From Mycolicibacterium insubricum (GTDB taxonomy: Bacteria > Actinomycetota > Actinomycetes > Mycobacteriales > Mycobacteriaceae), in assembly GCF_010731615.1 (NCBI RefSeq), contig NZ_AP022618.1, positions 930,001 through 994,000 of the forward strand: DNA of 64,000 nt. Reading direction: 5' to 3'. A model generated the notes under the pieces. That model did not search any database and was not told where the DNA came from. It saw only the letters and a program-made list of their open reading frames with translations. The translations under genes were made by a program, and so were the position numbers. Positions 30,189 to 39,225 of the stretch are shown here, piece by piece (the first letter of the stretch is position 1; every line of letters begins with the position of its first letter).

Positions 30189-31141
30189 GCAACCGAGGCT
30201 TCACCGTCGTCTATCCAGGCCCCGCGCGACTGACCCTGGTGGCACTGTTCGCCATCCCGGCGGCCATGGCCTACCCGTGGCACACCGACATCCAGCGCTG
30301 GATCCTCGGCGTCGCGGTGGCCGTGGCACTGCTGGCGCTGAGCTGGTGGCGCGGTGCGCATCTGAGCACCCAGGCGTGGCGGCGGTTGGCCATGCTGGTT
30401 CCGCGGCGAGGGGGGCACGGGGTGCACGCCGGCCTGGACCGCGGCGCCACCGACGCGCGCACCACCGCGGTGCTGTCGGTGCGCGGCGGCCCGGAGGCGA
30501 CCGAACTGCCGCTGGCGCTGATCGCCGGCTACCGCGACCGCTACGGCGTGCGCGCCGACGGGGTGCGGATCGTGCAGTGTGAAACCGCCGACGGGACTTC
30601 GATTTTCATCGGTCTGACTATCGCGGCGGCGCCGAACCTCGCCGCCCTGCAGGCCCGATCGTCGGCGATTCCGCTGTGGGACACCGCCGAGGCGGCCGCC
30701 CGCCGTCTTGCCGACCAGCTGCGCGAACTCGGCTTCGACGCGGTGCCCGCGGTGGAGATCGAGGTGCCCGAGCTGCTCGGCCCGGAGGCCAAGGCGCGCT
30801 GGCGCACGGTGTCCGACGGCGGCGCCGGCTACGTCACCGGCTATGCGCTGCAGGCAGATTCGGGCCTGCCGGAGGCCATCGACGAACTTTGGGCGGCCGA
30901 TTGCACCGAACGCTGGACGGTCGCCGAGATCCGGGGTGACGGCGTGGCGGTGGCCGCGGCCGTGCGCACCGACGACGCGCCGGAGTCCGACGGCTCCGGG
31001 CTGATCGCAGTGCGCGGACGTCAGGCCGCGGCCCTGGCCGCCCTGCACCCGATGTCGGTTCGCCCCGTGCTGGCCGCCTGCGGCCCGATCGAGCTGCTCG
31101 ACGACTTGTCCTGGCCGGTCGCGGAGGCGCTCAAAGCATAG
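30185..31141 (+). CDS. eccE3: ESX-3 membrane component EccE3
   Basis: A protein of 318 residues with two N-terminal membrane helices (about 12-30 and 36-54, the second being WILGVAVAVALLALSWW) and a cytoplasmic/peripheral domain typical of EccE. It forms the outer rim of the membrane complex and is the last gene of the ESX-3 operon. GTG 30185 overlaps the mycP3 stop (GTGA). The gene ends 15 bases before the convergent TetR gene. Confidence 0.95.
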   Translation: MSNRGFTVVYPGPARLTLVALFAIPAAMAYPWHTDIQRWILGVAVAVALLALSWWRGAHLSTQAWRRLAMLVPRRGGHGVHAGLDRGATDARTTAVLSVRGGPEATELPLALIAGYRDRYGVRADGVRIVQCETADGTSIFIGLTIAAAPNLAALQARSSAIPLWDTAEAAARRLADQLRELGFDAVPAVEIEVPELLGPEAKARWRTVSDGGAGYVTGYALQADSGLPEAIDELWAADCTERWTVAEIRGDGVAVAAAVRTDDAPESDGSGLIAVRGRQAAALAALHPMSVRPVLAACGPIELLDDLSWPVAEALKA

Positions 31142-31156
31142 CCGCAACCGTTCGGC

Positions 31157-31780
31157 TCAATTCATTTTTTCGAGGTACAAAGCGCCCCAGATGATTTGGG
31201 TCAACGCGGCGGCGAGTTCGGCGTCGTAGTCGGACGGTTGGTGCGGCAGATTCTGGTGGCACGCACGTTCCACCATCCAGGTTAGTGCGCTGGCGACGGG
31301 TTGGGCGGGCAACTCACTGCGGATCGTCCCGTCGGTCTGGCCCCTGGTGATCACGCCGGAGAGATCGACGCTGATGTCGTTGAGCAACTGACGGTAGGTG
31401 GTGGCCACTGAGGCGTCGTAGCTGGACATCTCGTTGAGCGCGGTGATCAGTGCCTGATGCCGTCGGTAGCTGTCGATGATGCGGCGCATAGACACCTCAA
31501 GGTCGCCGGGATCGCGTCGGTCGGCGGCGTTCCACCACACGCCGGCGTCGTCGGACAACTCGCCGAACACGCGCCCGGCCAGCCGTCGGATCAGATCGCC
31601 CTTGTCTTCGAAATAGATGTAGAAGGTTGCGCGGGAGATGCCGGCTTCGGTGGCGAGTCGGTCGACGCTCAGATCGGTGAAGCTGTCCCCGTCGCGCATC
31701 AACCGCTCGGCAGCCTCCATCAGCCGGGTCTCGACGGCCGCGCGCCGTTGCTGTCTGCTGACTTGCGGTCTCCGTGGCAT
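31157..31780 (-). CDS. TetR-family transcriptional regulator
   Basis: A protein of 207 residues. The N-terminal helix-turn-helix (about 17-62) is clear: LMEAAERLM, then LSVDRLATEAGISRATFYIY and FEDKGDLIRRL. The C-terminal ligand domain is helical and unassigned. ATG 31780 has AGGGAGA seven bases upstream; an upstream ATG at 31807 lacks this. It is divergent from a cytochrome P450 gene and probably controls it through the CTAGAC repeats between them. The pair is not between eccE3 and Rv0293c in M. tuberculosis, so it is likely an insertion here. Confidence 0.9.
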   Translation of the reverse strand: MPRRPQVSRQQRRAAVETRLMEAAERLMRDGDSFTDLSVDRLATEAGISRATFYIYFEDKGDLIRRLAGRVFGELSDDAGVWWNAADRRDPGDLEVSMRRIIDSYRRHQALITALNEMSSYDASVATTYRQLLNDISVDLSGVITRGQTDGTIRSELPAQPVASALTWMVERACHQNLPHQPSDYDAELAAALTQIIWGALYLEKMN

Positions 31781-31834
31781 CGGGTCTCCCTGTCTATTCC
31801 GGCGCAAGTTTAGTGAGGCCGATTTGCATATTGA

Positions 31835-31866
31835 CTAGACGGTAAGGCTAGACATACTGTCTAGAC
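31835..31866. promoter_or_regulatory. Three CTAGAC repeats at 13-bp steps, probable TetR operator
   Basis: CTAGAC begins at 31835, 31848 and 31861. The last two repeats also form CTAGACATACTGTCTAG (31848-31864), a perfect inverted repeat with seven-base arms and a three-base spacer. It lies between divergent tetR and P450 starts, 46 bases before the P450 ATG. Confidence 0.65.
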
Positions 31867-31909
31867 GTAGCGTTTAGTGAGCTGAGTCACCCAATTGGAG
31901 GAGCGGCAG

Positions 31910-33160
31910 ATGAGTACCCGGATCACCGACGACGCCGCGGGTGTGCTCGCCGATCCGCGCGCCTACGCCGACGAGCAGCGACTGCACCAGAGCCTGGCTC
32001 ACCTGCGCGCCCATGCACCGGTGTCCTGGGTGGACGTCGAGGGTTTCCGCCCGTTTTGGGCGATCACCAAGCATGCGGACGTGATGGACATCGAGCGGTG
32101 CAACGACCTGTTCGTCAACGCCCCACGGCCATTCCTGACGACCGCAGCGCTCGACGACAAGCTGTTGGCGGATCGCGACGCCGGTATCGGGCTGTCCACG
32201 CTCATCCACATGGACGACCCGCACCACCGGGATATGCGCAAGATCGGCGCGGACTGGTTTAGGCCAAAGGCGATGCGGGAGCTGAAGGATCGCTGCGACG
32301 AGCTGGCCAGGTTCTATGTCGACAAGATGGCCGCGCAGGGGCCGGAACTAGACTTCGTCCAGGAGATCGCGGTCAACTATCCGCTGTATGTGATCCTGTC
32401 GCTGCTGGGCCTGCCGGAGTCGGATTTCCCGAGGATGTTGAGGCTGACGCAGGAGCTGTTCGGTGGCGACGACAGTGAATTTCAGCGTGACGGCGGCGTC
32501 GAGGCAGTCCTGGCTACGCTACTGGACTTCTTCGCCTACTTCTCGGAGCTGACCGCTTCGCGGCGCGCACATCCCACCGACGATCTAGCATCGTCGATCG
32601 CCAACGCGACGATCAACGGCGAGCCGCTGTCGGACATGGACACTGCGTCCTACTACGTGATCGTCGCGACCGCCGGCCATGACACCACCAGCGCGGCCAT
32701 CGCCGGCGGACTGCTGGCGCTGCTGGAGAATCCGATGGAACTGACGCGATTGCAGCGGGATCCCGCATTGATGGGTACCGCCGTGGAAGAGATGATCCGC
32801 TGGGTGACGCCGGTCAAGGAGTTCATGCGCACCGCGCAGGCCGACACCGAGATGCGCGGGGTTCCGATCGCGAAGGGTGATTCGGTCCTGTTGTCCTATC
32901 CGTCGGCCAACCGTGACGAAGAGGTGTTCGCCGACGCAGCACGCTTCGACGTCGGTCGTGACCCCAACAAGCACCTATCCTTCGGCTACGGAGTGCACTT
33001 CTGCCTGGGTGCCGCGCTGGCGCGCATGGAGATGAACAGCTTCTTCTCCGAACTGATCCCACGGATCGAGTCGATCGAATTGGCCGGTGAGCCCGAACTC
33101 GTCGCCACGACGTTCGTCGGCGGCGTCAAGCATCTGCCGATCCGCTTCTCGCTTAAGTGA
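31910..33160 (+). CDS. Cytochrome P450
   Basis: A soluble bacterial P450 of 416 residues. The oxygen-binding I-helix motif AGHDTTSA is at about 255, the ExxR motif EEMIR at about 294, and the heme-thiolate loop FGYGVHFCLGAALAR has its Cys at 365. The substrate cannot be predicted from the sequence. ATG 31910 follows GGAGGAG at a good distance. Neither ferredoxin nor reductase is encoded nearby. Control by the divergent TetR protein is likely. Confidence 0.95.
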   Translation: MSTRITDDAAGVLADPRAYADEQRLHQSLAHLRAHAPVSWVDVEGFRPFWAITKHADVMDIERCNDLFVNAPRPFLTTAALDDKLLADRDAGIGLSTLIHMDDPHHRDMRKIGADWFRPKAMRELKDRCDELARFYVDKMAAQGPELDFVQEIAVNYPLYVILSLLGLPESDFPRMLRLTQELFGGDDSEFQRDGGVEAVLATLLDFFAYFSELTASRRAHPTDDLASSIANATINGEPLSDMDTASYYVIVATAGHDTTSAAIAGGLLALLENPMELTRLQRDPALMGTAVEEMIRWVTPVKEFMRTAQADTEMRGVPIAKGDSVLLSYPSANRDEEVFADAARFDVGRDPNKHLSFGYGVHFCLGAALARMEMNSFFSELIPRIESIELAGEPELVATTFVGGVKHLPIRFSLK

Positions 33161-33170
33161 ACCCCGGGGG

Positions 33171-34373
33171 TCAGAACATCACCGGCGCCAGGAACTTCGT
33201 CATCCTGCGCAGGTAGTCCGGCTGACTGACGTGCAGGATGTGATTGCCCGGGAACCAGTGCAGCGCACAGCGATCCCAGTGCCGCCACAGTGCCTCGGAC
33301 TGTTCCGGCGGGGCCAGCCGGTCGCCCAGGCCGGTGATGATCAGGCGTCGTTCCTTGGCCACCTGCGGCCGGTAGTTCAGCGGGCTGTGATAGGCCGACG
33401 CCGCCTCCGACGCGGCCCGGCTCACCCCGCCGCCGAGGCGGCCCAGCGCGACCAGCTTGTTGGCCGGGAACCACGAGTCGAACATCGACTCCGGTTCCAC
33501 CACCGGCACATTCGGGATCACCGCGCGCAGCCGCCGGTCGGCGCTGGCGATCAGCGCCGAGGTGTAGCCGCCCAGCGACATCCCGGTCAGTGCGATCCGG
33601 TCAACGCCGGTGTGCTCCAGATAGTCCATCAGCGAACGGAAGTCGTAGACGGCCTGGCCCATGGTCTCGGCGAATCCGGCCATGCCGTTGGCGAAGATGC
33701 CGTAACCGGAGAACGGCGAACCTTTTTCGGCCCGCGGGCCGTGAAAGGGCAGGGTGTAGAGCATGATGTCGTAGCCGGATTTGAAGAACCACGGCAGTGA
33801 GAAGAACACCCCGTTGAACAGATACGGCGACCCCAGGAATCCGTGGATGACGCACAGGGTGGGCCGGGGGCCGTCGTCGTGACGCCAGTGCTGGGCTGCC
33901 ACGGTGTTGTTGTTGCGGAGGCTGTTCCACAGTCCGCGCATCTCCGGGTTCAGCGGCCGGAAGCCGCTCTCGAACCGGATCTGGTCGACGTGGCCGTGCG
34001 CCAGCCATTCGGCCACCGGGCCGGCCGGGCGGGTGCTGACCCGCGGGGCCTCCGACGGCGCCGGGAACGACTTGGCCGCATCCTTTTCCGCGGCCAGCTC
34101 GGCGAAGAACTCCAGATGGCGCCGCTCGGCCAGCAGATCGGAACCACCCAGCATGCCGCCGAGCACCGGCGGCAGCATCGCCGCACCGACCAGCGAGGCG
34201 ATCGCGGTGCGCAACCCGAGATCGGCCATCGCCGAGGCGTCGACCACGGCGCGCTGGGCCCAAGTCAGCTCCGCGCGGGTGGGCAGACCGCGGGAACCCG
34301 CCTCACCGCCGGCCACGTCGGGCATCGGGATGGGCGGATCGATCACGTCGTCGGAGAATTCGCCGGCAGTCAC
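33171..34373 (-). CDS. Alpha/beta hydrolase (Rv0293c-like)
   Basis: A protein of 400 residues, the same length as Rv0293c, which follows eccE3 in M. tuberculosis. The nucleophile elbow is [12 protein letters not shown] (G-x-S-x-G), and the oxyanion region is [15 protein letters not shown]. The C-terminal part has [13 protein letters not shown], where the catalytic Asp is expected, and [18 protein letters not shown] with the His. The substrate is unknown. GTG 34373 was chosen to match the family length; the longer open frame enters the divergent tam gene. It converges on the P450 gene with 10 bases between. Confidence 0.88.
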   Translation of the reverse strand: MTAGEFSDDVIDPPIPMPDVAGGEAGSRGLPTRAELTWAQRAVVDASAMADLGLRTAIASLVGAAMLPPVLGGMLGGSDLLAERRHLEFFAELAAEKDAAKSFPAPSEAPRVSTRPAGPVAEWLAHGHVDQIRFESGFRPLNPEMRGLWNSLRNNNTVAAQHWRHDDGPRPTLCVIHGFLGSPYLFNGVFFSLPWFFKSGYDIMLYTLPFHGPRAEKGSPFSGYGIFANGMAGFAETMGQAVYDFRSLMDYLEHTGVDRIALTGMSLGGYTSALIASADRRLRAVIPNVPVVEPESMFDSWFPANKLVALGRLGGGVSRAASEAASAYHSPLNYRPQVAKERRLIITGLGDRLAPPEQSEALWRHWDRCALHWFPGNHILHVSQPDYLRRMTKFLAPVMF

Positions 34374-34426
34374 GTCCCGGATGCTACGCCGAACGGTTGC
34401 CAGGTTTGCGGCGTAATGTTCGGCCG

Positions 34427-35191
34427 GTGTGGGACCCCGGTACGTACCTCGAATTCGCCGATCACCGCGGCCGCCCGTTCTTCGACCTGCTGGCCCGGGT
34501 GGGCGCCGAGGCGCCGCGCCGCGTCGTCGACCTGGGCTGCGGTCCCGGAAACCTGACCGCCGTCCTGGCGAAGCGCTGGCCGGACGCCGTGATCGAGGCC
34601 GTCGATAGCTCGCCGGAGATGGTGGCCGCCGCCCGCGAGCGCGGCATCGACGCGGTACTCGGTGACGTCGCCGCCTGGACACCGAAACCCGACACCGACG
34701 TCGTGCTGACCAACGCCGTCCTGCAGTGGATTCCCGGCCACACCGAGCTGCTCCGGCACTGGGCCGGCCAACTGGCTCCCGGATCCTGGCTGGCGATGCA
34801 GGTACCGGGCAACTTCGACGCGCCCTCGCACCGGGCCGTGCGCGCAGTGGCCAAATCGCCGGAGTTCGCCGCCGATCTGGCCGACCTGCGGTTCCGGGGG
34901 CCCGACATCGTCGAGGACCCGGCCGGCTACGCCGCGGCCCTGACCGACGCCGGGTGCAGCGTCGACGCGTGGGAGACCACCTACCTGCACGAACTGCGCG
35001 GCGCGACCCCGGTGCTGGATTGGATCACCGGCACTGCGCTGACCGAGGTGCGCGCCCGGCTGTCACCGCAGCAGTGGGAGGCGTTCCGGCAGACGATCAT
35101 TCCGCTGCTGGACCAGGCTTATCCGCCCCGGCCCGACGGGGTGACGTTCTTCCCGTTCCGGCGGGTGTTCACCGTCGCGCAGGTTCGCTAG
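34427..35191 (+). CDS. tam: Trans-aconitate 2-methyltransferase
   Basis: A class I methyltransferase of 254 residues. The SAM motif is [20 protein letters not shown], followed by [15 protein letters not shown]. The start [18 protein letters not shown] and later PGTWL-like and [11 protein letters not shown] stretches agree with Tam (Rv0294 in M. tuberculosis, likewise beside Rv0293c). The enzyme methylates trans-aconitate, a by-product that inhibits aconitase. GTG 34427 fits the family start. Confidence 0.92.
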   Translation: MWDPGTYLEFADHRGRPFFDLLARVGAEAPRRVVDLGCGPGNLTAVLAKRWPDAVIEAVDSSPEMVAAARERGIDAVLGDVAAWTPKPDTDVVLTNAVLQWIPGHTELLRHWAGQLAPGSWLAMQVPGNFDAPSHRAVRAVAKSPEFAADLADLRFRGPDIVEDPAGYAAALTDAGCSVDAWETTYLHELRGATPVLDWITGTALTEVRARLSPQQWEAFRQTIIPLLDQAYPPRPDGVTFFPFRRVFTVAQVR

Positions 35192-35241
35192 CCGCATCGC
35201 GGCTGGGCCCGGTTGCCAGCGGCCTGTGATAGGTGTGAGCG

Positions 35242-35943
35242 ATGACCCGCATCCGCGTGCGCGACGCCGTCGCACTGGCCGCAGCGCTTCTCTACGCCCT
35301 GCTGTGGATCGGCTGGGTCGCCGGCTGGGGCTGGCTGCACAGCTTCGACCAGGCGCTGCTGAACCCGCCGCACGCCTACGGTGTCGAGCATCCCGGCTGG
35401 GTGCAGGGCTGGAACGTCTTCAGCACGGTGTTCGGGCCCGAGGTGCTGCGCGGGCTGGTGCTGGTGCTGATCGTGGTGGAACTGATCCGCCGCAACTACC
35501 GTCCAGCGGTGTTTCTGCTGCTGACCGCGGGCGGCAGTGCACTGGTGACCGAGGTGGCCAAGACGCTGGCCGACCGGCCGCGCCCGGAGACCCGCCTGGT
35601 CGAGGCGCACGGGATGTCGTTCCCGTCCGGGCACGCGGTGGGAGACCTGGTCATCGTCGGCGGACTGCTGGTCGCCTACCTGCCGGTGATCGCGCCGCGG
35701 TGGCGGACCCTCGTCATCGCCCTGGGCGCGGCCGTGGTGGTGATGATCGGGGTGTCCCGGGTGGTGCTCAACGTGCACAACCCCTCGGACGTACTGGCCG
35801 GCTGGTCGCTGGGCTACCTGTACCTACTGGCCTGCGTGCGGTGGTACCCGCCGCGGCCCGCCCTCGAGGCCGCCGTCGCGGCCGCCCCCGGGACCGTCAC
35901 ACCGGCGGCCGGTACACCGCCAGCGCCCGATACATCGACGTGA
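35242..35943 (+). CDS. PAP2-family membrane phosphatase (Rv0308-like)
   Basis: A protein of 233 residues with about six membrane helices. The three phosphatase motifs are present: KTLADRPRP, PSGH (SFPSGHAVGD) and SRVVLNVHNPSD. It should remove phosphate from a lipid phosphate on the outer face of the membrane. Size and position before the Rv0309-like gene match Rv0308. The 3' end overlaps the convergent kinase gene by 47 bases. Confidence 0.92.
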   Translation: MTRIRVRDAVALAAALLYALLWIGWVAGWGWLHSFDQALLNPPHAYGVEHPGWVQGWNVFSTVFGPEVLRGLVLVLIVVELIRRNYRPAVFLLLTAGGSALVTEVAKTLADRPRPETRLVEAHGMSFPSGHAVGDLVIVGGLLVAYLPVIAPRWRTLVIALGAAVVVMIGVSRVVLNVHNPSDVLAGWSLGYLYLLACVRWYPPRPALEAAVAAAPGTVTPAAGTPPAPDTST

Positions 35944-37396
35944 AACTCGCGTGGGTCAACGCCGCGCCGACTTCCCCGTCGTGCGCGATCGGCGTGGGCC
36001 CGTCCACCGAGGTGAAGGAGAACTCGGGTACCTGCAGCTCGTGATAGAGCGGGCTGCGGGTCAGCCGGCCCAGCGCCAGCGACGACAGGATCCGCAACCG
36101 GGCCAGCGGCCGGCCGATCTCCAGCATCCGGATGTCGATCAACCCGTCGTCCATCCGGGTTCGGCGGGCCGGGGCGAACCCGGCGGGCAGATAGATCGAG
36201 TTGCCGAGGAAGAACAGCGAGGTCTCGATGGACTTGTTGTCGTAGCGGATGCGCACCGACCGCTCGCCCTGCATCGTCTTCCACAACGCGTAGGCGCCGG
36301 CCACCGGCTTGCCGACCTTGTGCTCGAAACGCTCCCGGGTGGCGACGAACTGCGGGTAGGCGCCGATGCTGGCGGTGTTGACGATGATGCCGGACTCGTT
36401 GAGCCGGATCAGGTCGACCTTGGAGACGGTGCCGTTGCGCACCGCGGCGATCGTCTTGTCCGGCGTCGGGCAGCCGATGTCCTTGGCGAAGTGGTTGAAG
36501 GTGCCGGCGGGGAACACCGCCAGCGGCTTGCCGGTCGCCACCGCGATCGCGGCGGCCGTCCCGACGGTGCCGTCGCCGCCGGCGATGCCGAGCACCTCCG
36601 CGCGGTCGGCGGCGTCGCGCAGGATCCGGTCCACGTCGTCGTCCTTCTTGAGTTCGACGATCTCGGCGGCCGGCAGTTCCCGGCGGACCTGCTCGAGCAC
36701 CCGCGTCCCGGTCCCGCTGCCGGACGCCGGGTTCACCACCAGCACCAGGCCGGCGCCGTCGATCCGCGGCGGCGCATCCACCACCAGCGGCTCGGTCGGC
36801 GGCAGCTTGGTCTCCACGATCGGCGGCACCAGCTTGGCGCCCAGCACCGCGATCCCGGCGCCGATGCCGAACCCGGCCAGCACGTCGCCGGGGTAGTGCG
36901 CCCCGGTGTAGACCCGGGACAGGCCGACCAGGCTCGCCAGCCCGCCCAGCACCAGACCGGCCGGGGGGCTCTCCAGCCCGACGCCGAGCGCGAACGCCGC
37001 GGCGCTGGCCGAATGCCCGGACGGGAACGAGTTCGACTTTGGGTAGCGGTGGATGCGGCGCCACAGCGGCACCGCGTCGTGGCCGGGCCGGTCCCGGCGC
37101 CACAGCCGCTTGGCGCCCTGGTTGGCGACCAGGCTGGTGACACCGAGGGTGATCAGGCCGCGGACCGCGCCCCGGCGCAACGACGGGCGGCCGGTGGCGA
37201 ACAGGCCCGCGGCGATGGCCATCCACAGCTTGGAGTGGTCGGCGGCGCGGGTCAGCGGCGGCAGCACCGCATCCAGCAGGGGAGTGTCGGTGCCGGCGAC
37301 GGCGTCGAAAACTTCCTGGTCCAGGGTAGCCAGACCCCGGGTGATCTCCTGCACTCCTCGGCTGGGCACTGATCGGGCGGGCGGTCGTCTGGCCAT
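35897..37396 (-). CDS. Fusion of PAP2 phosphatase and diacylglycerol kinase-type lipid kinase
   Basis: A protein of 499 residues with two enzymes in one chain. The N-terminal half (to about 210) is a PAP2 membrane phosphatase with KRLWRRDRPG, SFPSGHSASAA and SRVYTGAHYPGD. The C-terminal half (about 215-499) is a DAGK catalytic domain with LVLVVNPASGSG, LGIAGGDGTVGTAAA and FPAGTFNHFAKDIG. Such fusions are known in actinobacteria. The two activities are opposite in direction, so turnover or exchange of a lipid phosphate is plausible. ATG 37396 is used. It converges on another PAP2 gene with overlapping ends. Confidence 0.92.
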   Translation of the reverse strand: MARRPPARSVPSRGVQEITRGLATLDQEVFDAVAGTDTPLLDAVLPPLTRAADHSKLWMAIAAGLFATGRPSLRRGAVRGLITLGVTSLVANQGAKRLWRRDRPGHDAVPLWRRIHRYPKSNSFPSGHSASAAAFALGVGLESPPAGLVLGGLASLVGLSRVYTGAHYPGDVLAGFGIGAGIAVLGAKLVPPIVETKLPPTEPLVVDAPPRIDGAGLVLVVNPASGSGTGTRVLEQVRRELPAAEIVELKKDDDVDRILRDAADRAEVLGIAGGDGTVGTAAAIAVATGKPLAVFPAGTFNHFAKDIGCPTPDKTIAAVRNGTVSKVDLIRLNESGIIVNTASIGAYPQFVATRERFEHKVGKPVAGAYALWKTMQGERSVRIRYDNKSIETSLFFLGNSIYLPAGFAPARRTRMDDGLIDIRMLEIGRPLARLRILSSLALGRLTRSPLYHELQVPEFSFTSVDGPTPIAHDGEVGAALTHASFTSMYRALAVYRPPV

Positions 37397-37405
37397 TCGG
37401 CCACC

Positions 37406-38335
37406 TTAAGCCGTGTCCTCGCCCTCCGCGGGAGTGACGATGCGACGGGTCGCGACGACCTTGCCGTCGACCCGTTTGGTGACCGCGGCCGGGGCGGGCG
37501 GAACGTTGATCCGGCCCTGGACCGGGGCGCCGTTGCGGACCGCCGGCACCGACACCCGGCGGGTGCCGTCGGACGGGCCGTCGCGCCCGCCCGGCGCGCC
37601 GGCCGCCAGCGGGGCGCCCGGCATCATCGGCATCGCCCCCATCCCGGCGCCCGACGGGTGGGTGGCCGGCGAGGCCGGGCTGGACACCACCGGAAGGGTC
37701 CGGCCCGAGGTGGGCGCGGTGGCCGCCGAGGATCCCGGCGGCGGGCCCAGTAGGGCGGCCGATCCGCCGCCAGAGGAATCGCCGGGGCCGTCTCCGAGGT
37801 CCCCGCCCAGCTCGTCGGCGAGTGCATCGGCCAGCTCCTCGTCGGTCAACCCGCCGGTGCCGTCCAGCCCGCCGCGCTCGGTCGGGGTGGTCGCACCGGA
37901 TTGCCCGAGCTGGGCGAACTGCCCGGCGAGCTGGCCGGCCAACTGCCCGGCCTGGGTGGGCAGCTGTGTCAGCGGCGACAGGGCCGAACCCGCCGTACCC
38001 AGCAGGCCCTGGCCCAGGCCGCTGAACATCTGCGGCAGCTGGCCGCCGATACCGGAGTCCGCGGTGGCACCCCGCACGGTCTGCGCGGAGGTTTGCTCGT
38101 TGGCGTCGAACTTGGTGGCGGCGTCACCGGCCTTGCCGTCGCGCTCGAGGGCCTCGGCGGCCGCGCGGCCGGCGTCGTCGGGGTCACCCCAGTTGCTGGC
38201 GATCTCCAGGACCTGGGCCCACCACTCGGTGAGCACCTTGCCGGCCAGCACCGGATCAGACGGGATCGGGGGAGGCGGCGGCAACCCCAGTAACTGCAGG
38301 TAGCGGACCGCGTCGGCATTGATGGTGCCCCCCAT
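37406..38335 (-). CDS. Ala/Gly/Pro-rich protein of unknown function
   Basis: A protein of 309 residues that I do not recognise. The N-terminal 90 residues (INADAVRYLQLLGLPPPPP, then EWWAQVLEIASNWGD) look folded and helical. The middle contains repeats such as QLAGQLAGQFAQLGQ, then an acidic stretch (DEELADALADELGGDL), a long Gly/Pro/Ser-rich linker and a basic end (KRVDGKVVATRRIV). There is no signal peptide or membrane helix. The plan recalls some ESX-associated proteins, but there is no clear WXG or YxxxD/E signal, so this is only a possibility. It ends ten bases after the fusion gene starts and may be cotranscribed with it. Confidence 0.75.
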   Translation of the reverse strand: MGGTINADAVRYLQLLGLPPPPPIPSDPVLAGKVLTEWWAQVLEIASNWGDPDDAGRAAAEALERDGKAGDAATKFDANEQTSAQTVRGATADSGIGGQLPQMFSGLGQGLLGTAGSALSPLTQLPTQAGQLAGQLAGQFAQLGQSGATTPTERGGLDGTGGLTDEELADALADELGGDLGDGPGDSSGGGSAALLGPPPGSSAATAPTSGRTLPVVSSPASPATHPSGAGMGAMPMMPGAPLAAGAPGGRDGPSDGTRRVSVPAVRNGAPVQGRINVPPAPAAVTKRVDGKVVATRRIVTPAEGEDTA

Positions 38336-38445
38336 TGCGCCATGGTAGTTCCGCGGCGGGCCGGGCGGTATTCAGTTGCGCACCGGTGGTGCCCGTGATG
38401 AAACAGTGATTTGACCTCGGCGTTGCCGGTCGTGACGATGGAACG

Positions 38446-39225
38446 ATGCCCCCAGTTATTGCGGCGGCCCCGGCTTCCCCTCGGCTCCGCCGGCGCGCGC
38501 TCTGTGGACTGGGCTTCGTTGAACGGCTCGGCGCGCGCCACCTCCGCCGAGCTTCGCTGAACCGCCAGATTATTCGAGCGGTGCTGTCCTGCGCTGCCGT
38601 GCTCATGCTGGCCGCTGTGCCGGTTGCCCGCGCCGATTTCGAGCCGTGGTTCGCCAACCGCGTCGGCAACGCCACCCAGGTGCTGGCGGTCACCGGCACC
38701 GGCGGGTCCAACGCCAAGATGGACGCCTGGGAGCGCACCGGCAACGGCTGGACAGCGGTTGCCGCCGGCATCCCCGCCAAGATCGGCGCCAACGGCCTGT
38801 CGGCCGACAGCAACGAGGGTTCGATGAGCACCCCGACCGGCGTCTTCACCCTGGACTACGCGTTCGGCACCAAACCCAATCCGGGCTCGGGCATGCGCTA
38901 CGTGCAGGTGTCGTCGAACCACTGGTGGGACGGCGACTCGTCGAGCCCGACCTACAACACCATGCAGGTGTGCGAGAAGAGCCGGTGCCCGTTCCAGACC
39001 GGCCCGCCGTCGGGCACCGAGAACCTCAACATCGCGCCGTACGCGCACGCCGTGGTGATGGGCGTCAATCCGCAGCGCACCCCGGGCAAGGGCAGTGCGT
39101 TCTTCCTGCACGGCACCGACGGCGGCCCGACGGCCGGGTGCGTGGCGATCGACGACGCCACCTTGGTCAAGCTGATGGGCTGGCTCAAGCCGGGCGCGAT
39201 GATCGCCATCACCTCCGCCACCTGA
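38446..39225 (+). CDS. YkuD-type L,D-transpeptidase-like secreted protein (Rv0309-like)
   Basis: A protein of 259 residues. The body (FEPWFANRVGNATQVLAVTG to MIAITSAT) resembles Rv0309 over its length. The active-site region HGTDGGPTAGCVAIDDATL has the Cys at about 232 and a preceding His. A hydrophobic export segment ends AAVPVARA at about residue 64, which leaves an unusually long 45-residue lead if ATG 38446 is used. That lead is encoded by a repeat element, so the native start may be downstream, for example GTG 38580. The target is presumably peptidoglycan or another envelope substrate. Confidence 0.85.
   Translation: MPPVIAAAPASPRLRRRALCGLGFVERLGARHLRRASLNRQIIRAVLSCAAVLMLAAVPVARADFEPWFANRVGNATQVLAVTGTGGSNAKMDAWERTGNGWTAVAAGIPAKIGANGLSADSNEGSMSTPTGVFTLDYAFGTKPNPGSGMRYVQVSSNHWWDGDSSSPTYNTMQVCEKSRCPFQTGPPSGTENLNIAPYAHAVVMGVNPQRTPGKGSAFFLHGTDGGPTAGCVAIDDATLVKLMGWLKPGAMIAITSAT
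38463..38566 (-). repeat. Repeat element copy B, at the start of the YkuD gene
   Basis: Inverted relative to the copy in espG3. Block 38463-38490 is identical to the reverse complement of 26671-26698; block 38542-38566 matches the reverse complement of 26622-26646 at 23 of 25. The middle (51 bases here, 24 there) is not alike and contains its own inverted repeat GGCGCGCGC/GCGCGCGCC (38492-38500 and 38531-38539). Confidence 0.7.

Noticed and set aside
31835-31866. Start of a CRISPR array from the evenly spaced CTAGAC words
   Set aside because: Only three six-base words with seven-base gaps lie between divergent genes; a regulator operator explains them.
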